Positions 23,201 through 33,000 of a stretch of 64,000 nucleotides of DNA are shown one piece after another; the first letter of the stretch is position 1; every line of letters starts with the position of its first letter. A program made the position numbers and the translations under genes. The stretch is from Cotesia glomerata (taxonomy: Eukaryota; Arthropoda; Insecta; Hymenoptera; Braconidae), in assembly GCF_020080835.1 (NCBI RefSeq), contig NC_058162.1:21830144-21894143 (forward strand), in the 5' to 3' direction. A model generated the notes under the pieces. It was not told the DNA's origin. It searched no databases and worked only from the letters and a program-made list of their open reading frames with translations.

Positions 23201-26200
23201 GATTTTTATAACTAAATTTTAATTAAAAATTCCACATCGAGAAATTAAAAAAAATTACAAATGCAAATTATATACGAATATTTTTTTTTAACAATTAATA
23301 TTTAATAAAAATCGAAAAAATTGTTCGACAAAAATATAATATTGCAACTGAGTGACATCTGATAATTTTTAGAATTTTTCTAATAATTAAATTATACTAA
23401 AAAAAAAATTGAAAAATTATAAATGGAATTTTTTAAAGATAATTTTCTAGACCTAGTATATTTCTCAAGAAAAACCAAAAAATTGTCAAGTGTCTGCTAA
23501 TTTCAGTGTTATATAAAAATTAATGCAAACAATTTTTAAAAATTTTTGTTTTAAAAATTGAAAATAGCTTTGTTAAAGGAGGAAATACATGTAGAAGGCC
23601 GTTTTTATGCTGATTTTCATTAATTTTTTTAAGGTATAAAAAATTAATATTATTTATTGAAACAAGCAAGTTATTTTATAGATATATTTATGAGTATTTT
23701 TTCGTATTAAACAACAATATAACTTAACAAATAGCGGAGATATCAGCTGATACACATCGTAGGTTGTCATCCGACTTAGCAGTTGGTGTGCAGTATGGAA
23801 GCCACAATTTTTATCTGAAATCACTCGGCACAGAAAAATTACTTTTTTTATATGTGTATCTTCTATATGAACCTCAATTCCAAAAAAAAAGTACAAATTT
23901 GCATTTTTTAGAGAGCTGTGAAATTAAGTCGTGATTTTTTACCATTTTTTCATACATTGTTTATTAAAAAAAAAATAGTTTAAATAAAAATATCGCTTAT
24001 GATGAAGGTTCATATTCAGCGTAATTGTATAAAGAAAAGTAATTTTCCTGTGCCATTGATTTCAGATAAAAAGTGTGGCTTCCATAGTGCACACCAACTG
24101 CTAAGTCGGAAGACAACCTACGATGTGTATCAAGCTGATATCTCCGCTACTTTTTAAGTTATATTGTCGTAAAATGTGGAAAAATATAAATATATGTATA
24201 AAATAACCTGATAGTTTCAATAAATAATATTAATTTCCATACCTTAAAAAAATTAATAAAAAATCAGCATGAAAATATCTTTCCACACGTATTTCTCCCC
24301 TTAATGCAAATAATTTATAAAGATAATTTTTATTTATAAGAAATATTCATATCATATGACATTGCAAGCGAAACAAATTCACTCAACAAAATAATTATTA
24401 ACTGTTAATAAATATTTGTTAACTATTAATAAATACTTATTAACTATTAATAAATGTACTTTCTTCCCAACTAAATATTTATTGAATGTTAAAAAATATT
24501 TATTAAAATTTAATAAATTAAATAATTGTCAAATAAATTAAATTATTAATAGTTAATAAATCCTTCTATCAGTGTATTCAATTCGTGCTGTCAGATCATA
24601 CACGCAATAAGTGAATGCAAGTATACGTGCTTTTTAAGAGTACTTTTTTTAAGCATTGTAACTCCCTAGCTTCCGTTGGAACAAATGAAAAATAAAACTG
24701 GTACTGGTATTGTGTGCCGGGGAATTTTTAAATAAAGGGATGTAAAATATGCTAGTAGAGGGTTGACCAGTCGATAAAAGCTACTACTAAATGTGATAGT
24801 ACATGCTGTGCTGGTGCGATAATGGAGCCTTCAAGCGTTAAATCATGCACAATCATTTCTACTCTGCTTGGTGTGGCATCGTCATTATTCTTTTCTTTTA
24901 ATCGGTTCATTTACTTTTTGCTTTTTTAAATACGGATATTTTTTTTTACAAGGATTTGGATAAGGATTCTGTCGTATGACTGACATGCACTATTTTGTTT
25001 ACAGTTTTCAAAACTAAAATAAAAAATACCCCGATCATGACTCACTGTCGCCGCAACAATGAATACTTTTTACGTTATTAATATTGTCATTGTTAATTTT
25101 TTTGATTAATAATTCTTTAACCACACGTTATAGGCGTCGTTAAGTTTAATTTTTAAGTAGACACAGTAAAGTACTCCAATTGTTCATTGATAACATAGAT
25201 AATTAAAAAAAGCGATAAGAAGTTTAGTTAAGGTTTAGAAAATAATTTAAGTTATCTTAAAAGCAATAATATAATTACCGGCTATTTCACTCGCGCTTAA
25301 ATCATTTAGGATTTTACGATATGAAGCACGTCTTGTGAGTAAATCTCGTCGTTTTTTAGGTGATTCGTCATCTGAACAACTCTCATCACTGGCTGTTTCA
25401 ACGACCTAGAAAATATTTTAATTATTAATAATCAATATCATTTTTATTTTTTATTCATTTCAGTAAACATTAGCTTTGTTTATAAGTTTAAAAATAAATT
25501 TTTCATGTTAATAACTAAATCTTAAAAAAAAAAATTATATTTCAATTATTTTTAAATGTCAGCAATACACAAAAATTAAAAATAAATTTTCATCAATCAT
25601 TAGAAAATTTTAAGTAATATTGATTAGAATATAGTATAAAGTATAATTAGAATTTTCTCATTAAATATCAAAAAGCCGGTTCATTTAACGTCATACTATT
25701 TATTAATAATGTCAAGTCTATTTATTTTTAATAATTATAACTTAAAATTTAATCCATAGTGGTCATTATGGGTCTAGATGACCCCAGGCAATTTTTGAGT
25801 TGCTCTTGCTTCGAAGATATCATTCAAAATGGTATCTGTGGTACCATCTATTATTGTTTGAAGATTTTTTGAGATTCATGGATTTACGATTTTAATTGCA
25901 CAAATAAATATACTTTTTGAAAAGCTCGACATGACACCACTTTTTTTCAAAGTATGCGATACCCGAAGTAGAACCCCGGTCATTTACATTTATCTTAAAA
26001 AATGAAGTTTTTAGTCAAAAAGTCAAATTTTTCGAAATTTGACTTTCTCGCATTTTTTTTATAATTAAACAATTAAAAAAAAAATTAAAAACGATTGAGT
26101 TATTCAACGGAAGTGTTAAGAATTACTCTCATGTACGGCTCGAGTGAAAATATTGAAAACGCAAGTAGCAATAATTTTTTCCATGCATGGGGTCAACTAG

Positions 26201-27386
26201 ACCCAGTATGACCACTACGTTATTTTTAAGTGTGACCACTAAATAAGGATCAAATAAACATCAATACACCAGCAGTATTGGAATACGCAACGTTTCGCTA
26301 TATTTTATAGCTTCTTCAGGCTCTTCAATACACATTTTTGTATCGTGTCATAATCATTACAGCCTTGCATACATATATATTTAATCATGTTGTACACATT
26401 ACGCTATATAACATAATCCTACTTGTTATTTAATTATTTGACTCAATACTTTATATTATAAAAAATTATTAAAATTAGAATAATAGAACAGAAGTCATTC
26501 GAGTTACAGGTTATCAAAAACACATCCTTATTCCTTATATTTAATTTTATTTTAATTTATTTCGAATTATTAGATTTTAAACTGCTTAATTTAAATTTAT
26601 TCATAATAGAAAAATATTAAAAATTTTTACAATATTTATAAATAAATAAATTACCTGTAAAGCTTGCAAACTTCCTTGCGCTGATTGTATAACAGAATTA
26701 GGTTTACTGACAAGTATTACATTTCCTTTTGAAATAGCTACAGGTTGTATATTTGTAGCACTCTGGATCACAGATTGATGATTTGGTTGGATAACTGATT
26801 GTACCTGATAAATATCAATAATAATAATGACACAATTGTTTACAATCCACTGCTGTATCAATAACCAAGTTACAATTAGTTTTATTATTTTTTGCAATAA
26901 AATTACCAAATTTAATCACTTGATCTTGGATTATAATGAAAATACTAACTCCAATTTCTCACAAAAAAAATTCTAAGCTAATTGCAGATCAATTATCATT
27001 CTAATAAATAACTTGGTCATTTCAGATTAATAAATAAAAAAAAGTTGTTAACCAAAACCAGCATTCTGCATTATCTGTGCGTTAAACAAAAAGTAAGCGA
27101 AAAAAGTGCAGGTAAAGCGGACATAAATTAAATTTAAAAAAATGATGGATCATAGGTACACAGGACGTTTATAAAAAAAAAAAAATCCTGTATGTACCTG
27201 CGTCGTCCCCGACGTAGGTAACGTAAGTTGCACAATGCTGGTGGAGGCTACCAGGTGATGAGTTTGCAGTTGAGATCTGCTCAAGGATTGTACCGAGGTA
27301 GCGATTGCTGGTGCCGAATCACCGCTATGGGAATCCGGCGACAATGGGTCAACGGCTGATCCGTTTTCTTCGACCATACTTTCCAT
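17293..27386 (-). CDS. CrebB: CREB transcription factor (KID + bZIP; CrebB type)
   Basis: Seven coding exons join in frame to 306 aa: 27386-27198 (ATG 27386), 26804-26655, 25405-25279, 22704-22615, 22204-22061, 21857-21788 and 17443-17293 (stop 17295-17293). Nuclear cAMP/PKA-responsive activator that binds TGACGTCA as a dimer. A glutamine-rich N-terminal activation region is followed by the kinase-inducible domain in exon 3, with RRDLLTRRASYRKILNDL. The PKA/CBP-recruitment serine is about Ser141, in an RRAS context where vertebrate CREB has RRPS. Exons 4 and 5 give an acidic and a second Gln/Thr-rich region. The basic region (REAARECRRKKKEYIKCLE) and a leucine zipper are at about residues 246-300. 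The intron between the last two exons splits the basic region right before EAAREC and is 4.3 kb. An in-frame TGA in the 5' exon supports the ATG chosen. Three CREs lie upstream. Confidence 0.95.
18460..19160. repeat. Minisatellite, six copies of a ~113-bp unit
   Basis: The anchor word GAAATAAC(G/A)GTAACCAAAG recurs at about 18547, 18660, 18773, 18886, 18999 and 19114 (as GAGATAAC), a spacing of 113-115 bp. Each unit also contains CCTAAGTTCGGTATGTCATGG and AAGTTTGGTTCACCAAG-like segments. Units differ by a few percent to about ten percent by eye. Confidence 0.85.
19245..19318 (+). repeat. tRNA-like segment with pol III A/B boxes (SINE head or tRNA relic)
   Basis: TAGCGTCACGG at 19254 resembles an A box, and TGTTCGAGTCT at 19297 matches the B box GGTTCGANTCC well, spaced as in a tRNA. 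No convincing clover-leaf or anticodon is claimed. The sequence after it is AT-rich, as in a SINE tail. Divergence from a real tRNA is high. Confidence 0.45.
20785..21500. mobile_element. TTAA-duplicating (piggyBac-like) element, GGGGCACACCTAG end
   Basis: TTAA at 20781-20784 and 21501-21504 bracket inverted ends GGGGCACACCTAGTGTGA and (inverse) TCACCCTAGATGTGCTTC, so the TIRs are imperfect. 716 bp, no intact frame. TTAA duplication is typical of the piggyBac superfamily. Confidence 0.6.
21504..21704. mobile_element. TA-duplicating MITE with AGGTAAAGGACTA end
   Basis: Left AGGTAAAGGACTAAGTTATT, right inverse AATAACTGGTTCTTTTACCT, TA flanks. It is the sibling of the copy at 13289-13504. Its left TA overlaps the TTAA right target site of the neighbouring 20785-21500 element, so it inserted exactly at that junction. 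Confidence 0.75.
22898..24575. mobile_element. CACTGATAGAAGG-family MITE, copy 4, with a nested foldback
   Basis: Ends CACTGATAGAAGGACG and AAATCCTTCTATCAGTG, with TA flanks (22896-22897 and 24576-24577). The MITE body is at 22898-23050 and 24350-24575. Between them lie dispersed intronic repeat sequence and the TTAA-flanked foldback 23577-24300. It lies in the CREB intron between the KID exon and exon 4. Confidence 0.75.
23577..24300. mobile_element. TTAA-flanked foldback element, arms ~330 bp
   Basis: Nearly complete palindrome: 23577-23910 (AGGAGGAAATACATG, ATATCAGCTGATACACATCG, GTATGGAAGCCACAATTTTT) reappears inverted at 23990-24300 (AAAAAGTGTGGCTTCCATAG, CGTATTTCTCCCC). TTAA stands at 23573-23576 and 24301-24304. 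There is no open frame of note. Confidence 0.75.
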
Positions 27387-27473
27387 ATCCTGGGGACCAG
27401 TAGCCCTGAAAAAATTAAATATTTAATAATTTAAAGAAATTTTTAAAACTATTTATTAATTAATAAACATTAT

Positions 27474-28301
27474 GGTAATTATTTACAATTGAGGTCAACC
27501 CTATTTTTGGCCATATCTAGGTGAAAAATAAAAATTTTTTATATTCTGCTTGTTTTTACGGTGCATTTATGATAAAAAATGTCGTGAAAGAAAAAAATAA
27601 AGATTTCGATATCTTTTTTGCCTTCAAAAGTTGGAAAAAATTTTGGCTCTCATGTTTTTGGTTAAAATTTCTATTTCATATTTTTTGATATATTTTTTTC
27701 TAAAAATTACATAAAAAAACGAACAATTTAAAAAAAAAAATTGAATAAGGTAAAAGCCCCAATAGATGATCACGTACCAGTATATGATCACTCCATGTAT
27801 CTGTATATCTATATTCACAAATATAGGTATACAAATCATGGAGTGATCATATACTGGTACATGATCATCTATTGGGGCTTTTACCTTATCACAATTTTCT
27901 AAAAAATTTAGGAATTTTTTTGAAAATTTACAAAATTTGTTAAAATTGTGATAATCGACTTTCTTTTTTTTAATTGTTCATTTTTTTAAATATTTAAAAA
28001 AAAATATATATATCAATAAAATCAAACTAATATTAAGTTAGCCGACGTTTTTAATTTTTTGATTATTTTTCATTTATTAAATTAGAACTAAAAAATATTT
28101 TTTTTTTAAATTGCACTTATAGTTTTTCAAGTTTTTTGCAAATCAAAATTTTTTTTTTATTTTTCTGTAATGATTTTTTCAATAAAAAAAAATTCTAAAA
28201 ATTTTTAGATGTCGGCTAACTTAATTTTCATAAAAATCAAATAGAAATTTCGTTAAAAAAATGAAAATTAAAATAGTTGACCCCACTTGTAAATATTTAC
28301 C
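27474..28301. mobile_element. Element with GGTAATTATTTACAA ends and an 8-bp AACATTAT duplication
   Basis: Left end GGTAATTATTTACAATTGAG, right end the inverse (CACTTGTAAATATTTACC). AACATTAT stands immediately left of 27474 and right of 28301, an 8-bp duplication of the size made by hAT, P or Merlin transposases. Subterminal words GGTCAACC and GGCCATATCTAGGTG recur in related copies at 33640-34260 and 35690-35970. A 139-bp hairpin (27748-27886) is nested inside. It lies in the intron upstream of the first CREB coding exon. Confidence 0.6.
27748..27886. mobile_element. 139-bp hairpin MITE, AGGTAAAAGCCCC ends
   Basis: Left arm AGGTAAAAGCCCCAATAGAT then GATCACGTACCAGTATATGA; the right arm is the near-exact inverse ending in GGGGCTTTTACCT. 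Arms are about 56 bp and the loop about 25 bp, with TA on both sides. It shares the AGGTAAA terminus with 13289, 17886 and 21504. Confidence 0.85.
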
Positions 28302-29005
28302 AACATTATTACTAATTCTAAATAATTAAAAGTTAAAAAATTCACTTGTATTATTTAAATAAAGGATTTAAAATTTTCCCGCCATTCACATGGCACTGCA
28401 ACAACTGCGTCATTTACATAAGCAGTTCTAAAAATACTATTCAACACACACAATATAAATGTTTTTAGTTTTGTTCACCATCATAATAATATAAATAGCC
28501 AAATCCAAATGGTATAAACATCAGAACTGGACAATATTAACGAAGAGGTGGATGGTACTTTGTACAATAATTATTATTCACCAAACAAATATTATTTTAT
28601 TCCTTCACAAACAGCAGAGCCGAAATGACCTCAATTTTAAATAAAAATTTCCAGGTTCGCTGCAGCCAAATATAATATCTTGATTTCTTGTTTGTTGTTA
28701 ATTATTATTTAAAAAAATAATAAAACGTTGTTGATCAGACGCCATATTTTCAAACAGAACCACGACTAGTCACGTCGATGGATCTTATAAAAATGCCTAC
28801 GGTGATGATGTATGCCCGCAACAAACACACACACAAGTGATTGAAAAATAAAATAATAATCAATTATGTATCACAAAATAGGTATAATATATAACAAAGT
28901 GATTGGTCTGTCGTTTAAATTACTAAACTAAACATACCATCCACCACTTCTTCGCTACGGTCCATGCCTCCTTGTTATTATTCTCCAGCTGGTGTATGTA
29001 CTTAC
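28302..29005. other. Rest of CREB 5' intron
   Basis: No gene seen. Moderately AT-rich unique-looking sequence. The donor for the intron is at 29005 (GTAAGT on the minus strand) and the acceptor follows at 27406. Confidence 0.5.
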
Positions 29006-29200
29006 CAGTTACGTATTTCTCGTCACCAACTTTGCTGCAATACGAGTGGGCAAGCGGGCAGGTACGTAGCAGCCACGTCAAAACTCCAGTGGCTTCGTCA
29101 CTGGTTGGAAAGACCACGATCTCCAATACAAGCGTCACCATCAAAATGGCGCCTGCCCGTTCCAAGAGTGAGTAAGCTTGTAGTAGTGTAGTGTACTATC
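29006..29200 (-). promoter_or_regulatory. CREB 5' exon / promoter region, with YY1-like site
   Basis: This stretch is much GC-richer than its surroundings. On the minus strand AACTG|GTAAGT ends an exon at 29006 that splices to 27405. In the resulting CREB frame a TGA precedes the ATG at 27386, so the exon is 5' untranslated. CAAAATGGCGCC at about 29139 resembles the YY1/Pho promoter motif. An alternative 80-codon minus-strand frame starting at 29165 would not join CREB in frame. The transcription start is not determined. Confidence 0.45.
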
Positions 29201-29719
29201 TGTATTATATTATATATTATAATATATGTACAACATATACCAACACATTGTCAAGTATGTGCTGCTCAAATCTCGCTCAGTAAATTCACAGGTTGTCTTC
29301 TTCGCTCTTGTTGGTGGCTCATCAAAAGTTGAGACGCAACTACGGAATTATTGGGAAATTTTTGTGTGCTAGAGCGAGTGAGAAATATATCAATGTTAAG
29401 TATGTGAAATAGAGGGGATATATATCAGTGTACTTACTAAGTGTGTGAAGATGATAATAAAAAAACTTCTCTACACTAGCAGGAGATTAGCGCTTATGCT
29501 TATGTACATGTAATTTAAAGAGAGACATCTATAAAATGCTTTTAAATTATTGCTAGTAATTATTGCTATAATTTTTCACAAAATTAATAATGTAACAATT
29601 TTTTTATTTTTTTTTTTAATCCATTAGTTTATTTTTTATATATTATTTTAATTATTTTTTATCGGTAATATTTAGATAATATTTAAATATGCTTTTTATT
29701 TTAAAACTGGAAAATATGT

Positions 29720-29727
29720 TGACGTCA
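29720..29727. promoter_or_regulatory. CRE palindrome 1 (TGACGTCA)
   Basis: Perfect 8-bp cAMP response element, about 520 bp upstream of the CREB 5' exon. Confidence 0.6.
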
Positions 29728-29732
29728 TCTGA

Positions 29733-29740
29733 TGACGTCA
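29733..29740. promoter_or_regulatory. CRE palindrome 2 (TGACGTCA)
   Basis: Second perfect site, 13 bp centre to centre from the first, in the context TGACGTCATCTGATGACGTC. Confidence 0.6.
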
Positions 29741-29938
29741 TCGGTATATTTTATCTATTATTGTATTAACATATATGTGTATATTATTTTTTTTTTTTAA
29801 TTGGAAATATTTTTTTAATTGATAAATATTTTATTATAGTATATAAATTTTTTAACACGCGTATTTAAAGATATTTTTAAAAAGTATGTGTTTATTACTT
29901 TTAGAAGATTTCTGTTTAATCCAGAGATTATGTTCTAA

Positions 29939-29946
29939 TGACGTCA
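29939..29946. promoter_or_regulatory. CRE palindrome 3 (TGACGTCA)
   Basis: Third perfect site about 200 bp further upstream, followed by ATACGTGG. Confidence 0.55.
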
Positions 29947-30086
29947 TACGTGGATGTAAAGAAAAATGAGTCATCGCGATATTTTACGTCGCCGACAAGG
30001 TCACAAGTGTTGACCCAAGACCTCTTGTTTTTTTATTCTTTTTAAAAATAAGGTAAACGGATGGACATGTGAATAAATTAATGTTA

Positions 30087-33000
30087 TTAATTTAGAAGAA
30101 TTTTTCCTTTTAAACTCTCGGTGATTTCACCGTTTTCATAGATTGAATTTCCACGCAAAATAGTAGATATTACACGGCCGTTTAATACTTTTCCTTCATA
30201 TGGAGATATCTGTAATTTAAATTAGTAGTAATATTATTTAAAGTTATTTTAGTCTTTTATTTACATATGATTACCTTGTTTTTGTATAAGATATCCGCTC
30301 TTTGTACCTGCAATTAAATCCGATTAGTTTATTTAAAATTTTGTTTATAATTTTAAATTTAACGTTACCATAAACTGGGACTCAGGATTCCACACGACGA
30401 AATCAGCATCCATGCCTGGGTAAATTCGGCCTTTGATTTTATCCAAGCCGCACAGTTTTGCTGGGTTTGCTGATATGTAACGCGATATTTCGCTGATAGT
30501 TATTTTTTTTAATTGAGCTTCCGTCCAAATTATAGACAGTCCTAAATAAAATGAACATGAGCTTTTAAGGGGGATAGGCACTGTGAAATTTCAAAAAAAA
30601 AATTTTTTTTTTTTTTTTTTAATCAAAGTTTGTACATTCAAAAATATATATCTAGTTTTATATGAAAATTCCAAATATTTTTCGAATTATAGTCATTTTT
30701 GTGACAGCGTGTCAAATGACCATTGCACGGAAAAAAGTAAACTGTAAAATTCACTCGGTTCCGGTTAATTTTTATAGTTTCAAACAGTACAGCGGACATC
30801 GGGGTGGCACCAATCTAAATATTACAAAACTTAATGTAGAAAGTGTAAAAGCCACAATTTATAATTTAATATCGAAAATGTGATTAGTAGTTGTCACTAT
30901 AGCAAATAACGACTCTCTCGTCTTAAAAAATTAGTTTCAAACAGTAAAAATTGCCGTTTCAATATATAGTCTACACTAAGAGGAGAAGGAGAAGGTCTCA
31001 CACTCTTCTCGGGGAATTCATCATTTGAAACAGTAAAAATTCTACTCTTAAAATATATATTTTACCAGTCCAAGAAAATCAACAATTATAGTTTGATTTT
31101 TAGCGTTGCGTTTAAAATTTACCATTTTACTTTGTAAATATTGACGTTGCTTGTATAGAAATTTAGTAACTTTAATTTATATTTTTTTACATATCATGCG
31201 ATCATTTTTTAGGTACGAAATGATAAATGTCAAAGTCAAAATTATAAATTATTATACTTTAACATTTTGGACTTTCTCATAGCGAGTATTACTGTTTGAA
31301 ATAGTATTTTCTTCCATGTAAACAATGAATTGTAGCATTTAAATGATAATTATTATAAAGTGATTGTTAAAATCACGATTTTACTATTCGAAATGGTAAT
31401 TTTTTCCAGTTAATCATTACTTATTATGGATCGACTATCATTTATTACAGTTTACTTTTTTTCCGTGTGCACGCGCGGCGCTCCGACGAAAACGCGTTTT
31501 TCTCGAAGCTAATTTTTTTGAACTGGTAGGATCTGTAATTTGCATAAATATGAACCGATTTGCAGCTTCTTTTTATGCATTCGTCTATTCAGTATCTATA
31601 GTTGCACGTAGGGATTTTGAAAATTTTGATTTTTAAGATTTTTTACAGCTGTTTAAATCCAAAAAAATGAGAAAAAAAAAACGAAAAAATTTTTAATATG
31701 TCGCCATTTTTTTTTAAATCCAAATTTTCAAAATTCCCTAGGTGAAACGATAACCACATGCATGCAGATTACAACGCAGTTTAGTTTCTTTGTTTTAGAT
31801 AATCCGTTTTTGAATTACACAGAAAAAAAGGTTCACTTGAGCCAAGAAAATATTTTTCTTCCTAATTATTTTCTTGAGCGAAAAAAATTTTTTTTTTGGA
31901 CACAAGAAATTTCACTTATTCCAACAAAATTAATTCTCTTGCTTTAAAAAATACGTATCTTGATCCAAAAAAATTTATTTCAGTCAAGAAAATCTTGTTG
32001 TTTTGAGAAAATTCAGCCTCTTGCTCCAAAAAATTTAGTTCTTGATAGAAGTAAATTTTCTTATCTTGAGAAAATTTCTCTCTTGCTCCAAAAAATTAAA
32101 TACCTCGATAGAAGTAAATTGTCATTAATATTTTTATTGATTAACATGTCAAATGAGAAGATTAAATAATATTGAATCATTTTTTTTCATTCAATATGTA
32201 TAATTGCACGCTAAAATAATATAAAATGGGTATCAAATATTCAAGAGAAAAATTTTTTCAAGGAGAGAAAATTTTTTTCTTAGTTGAAGTGGCGCTGCTT
32301 CCCTAAAGTATCTAAAAATCTTGATCAAATATAAAAATTTATTGTATCGTATTTATGATAATTCGAATTAAGAAAAAATGACTTCCACCAAGAATAGAAT
32401 TTCAAGAAAAATTTTTACTTCTGCCAACACAACTTCGGTCTTCCTTCAGGCACCCGAAAATTTTCTTGAGCCAAGAATTTTGTTCTCCAGTCAAGAAATT
32501 TTTCTTTCTGTGTAGAGGTCCCACCGTGGTGGGGGAAATTTTTTTGGTACTTCACAAAAATGCTTATAACTTTGTAACAACATGATATTTTTTAATAAAA
32601 ATTTAGGAGAATATTCTTTAATGTATACTTTATAAAACAAAAGAAACCCGATCTCAAAATTCTTTTATTATCCCAGCCAAAAAAATTCCCGAAAATCACC
32701 TATTTTTTTTATCCTCACAGTGGCTATCCCCCTTAATAAAATAATTTATTCATGATAATTATATTAATTTTTACCAAATTGTAAAGAAGAAATTCCTCCC
32801 CATGCATCAATAAAACTATTGATTTTAAGGTCTTGAGTACAGGGCGAATGATCTGAGACAACCATATCTAATATTCCATTTTTCAAAGCTTTCCATAATT
32901 TTTCCTACCAGTAAATTTCAATTGTTTTAATTTAATTCAATAAAAATTTTTAAAACATTAATTCACATCAAGCTTACCCGATTTTCACTAGAGCGAATCG

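Larger units (their letters stand above)
29201..30086. other. Spacer between allantoinase and CREB with three CREs
   Basis: No coding gene. It holds the three TGACGTCA sites and otherwise AT-rich sequence. The allantoinase 3' UTR should lie at the right edge. Confidence 0.5.
30569..32732. mobile_element. TTAA-flanked piggyBac-like element, GGGGGATAG(G/C)CACTGTGA ends, with two nested insertions
   Basis: TTAA at 30565-30568 and 32733-32736 flank GGGGGATAGGCACTGTGA and the inverse CACAGTGGCTATCCCCC. Its own body (30569-30725, 31468-31817 and 32513-32732) matches the 728-bp copy at 58933-59660 in inverse orientation. The extra 1.4 kb is made of two insertions (30726-31467 and 31818-32512). Located in intron 7 of allantoinase. 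Apparent short frames are chance. Confidence 0.8.

Noticed and set aside
29144..29164. Plus-strand start MAPARSK followed by a donor-like GTGAGT, suggesting a gene divergent from CREB
   Set aside because: No plausible downstream exon on the plus strand before the convergent allantoinase 3' end. The ATGGCGCC is better read as a YY1-like promoter element in the CREB 5' region.
28923..29165. 80-codon minus-strand frame overlapping the CREB 5' exon as an alternative N terminus
   Set aside because: Splicing from the GTAAGT at 29005 to 27405 puts it out of frame with CREB, and it has no recognisable domain.
30662..30883. 73-codon plus frame with a signal-peptide-like start (also mirrored at 59338-59583)
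   Set aside because: It lies across the boundary between a piggyBac-like element and a nested insertion. The mirrored frame differs after the insertion point, so it is repeat DNA.
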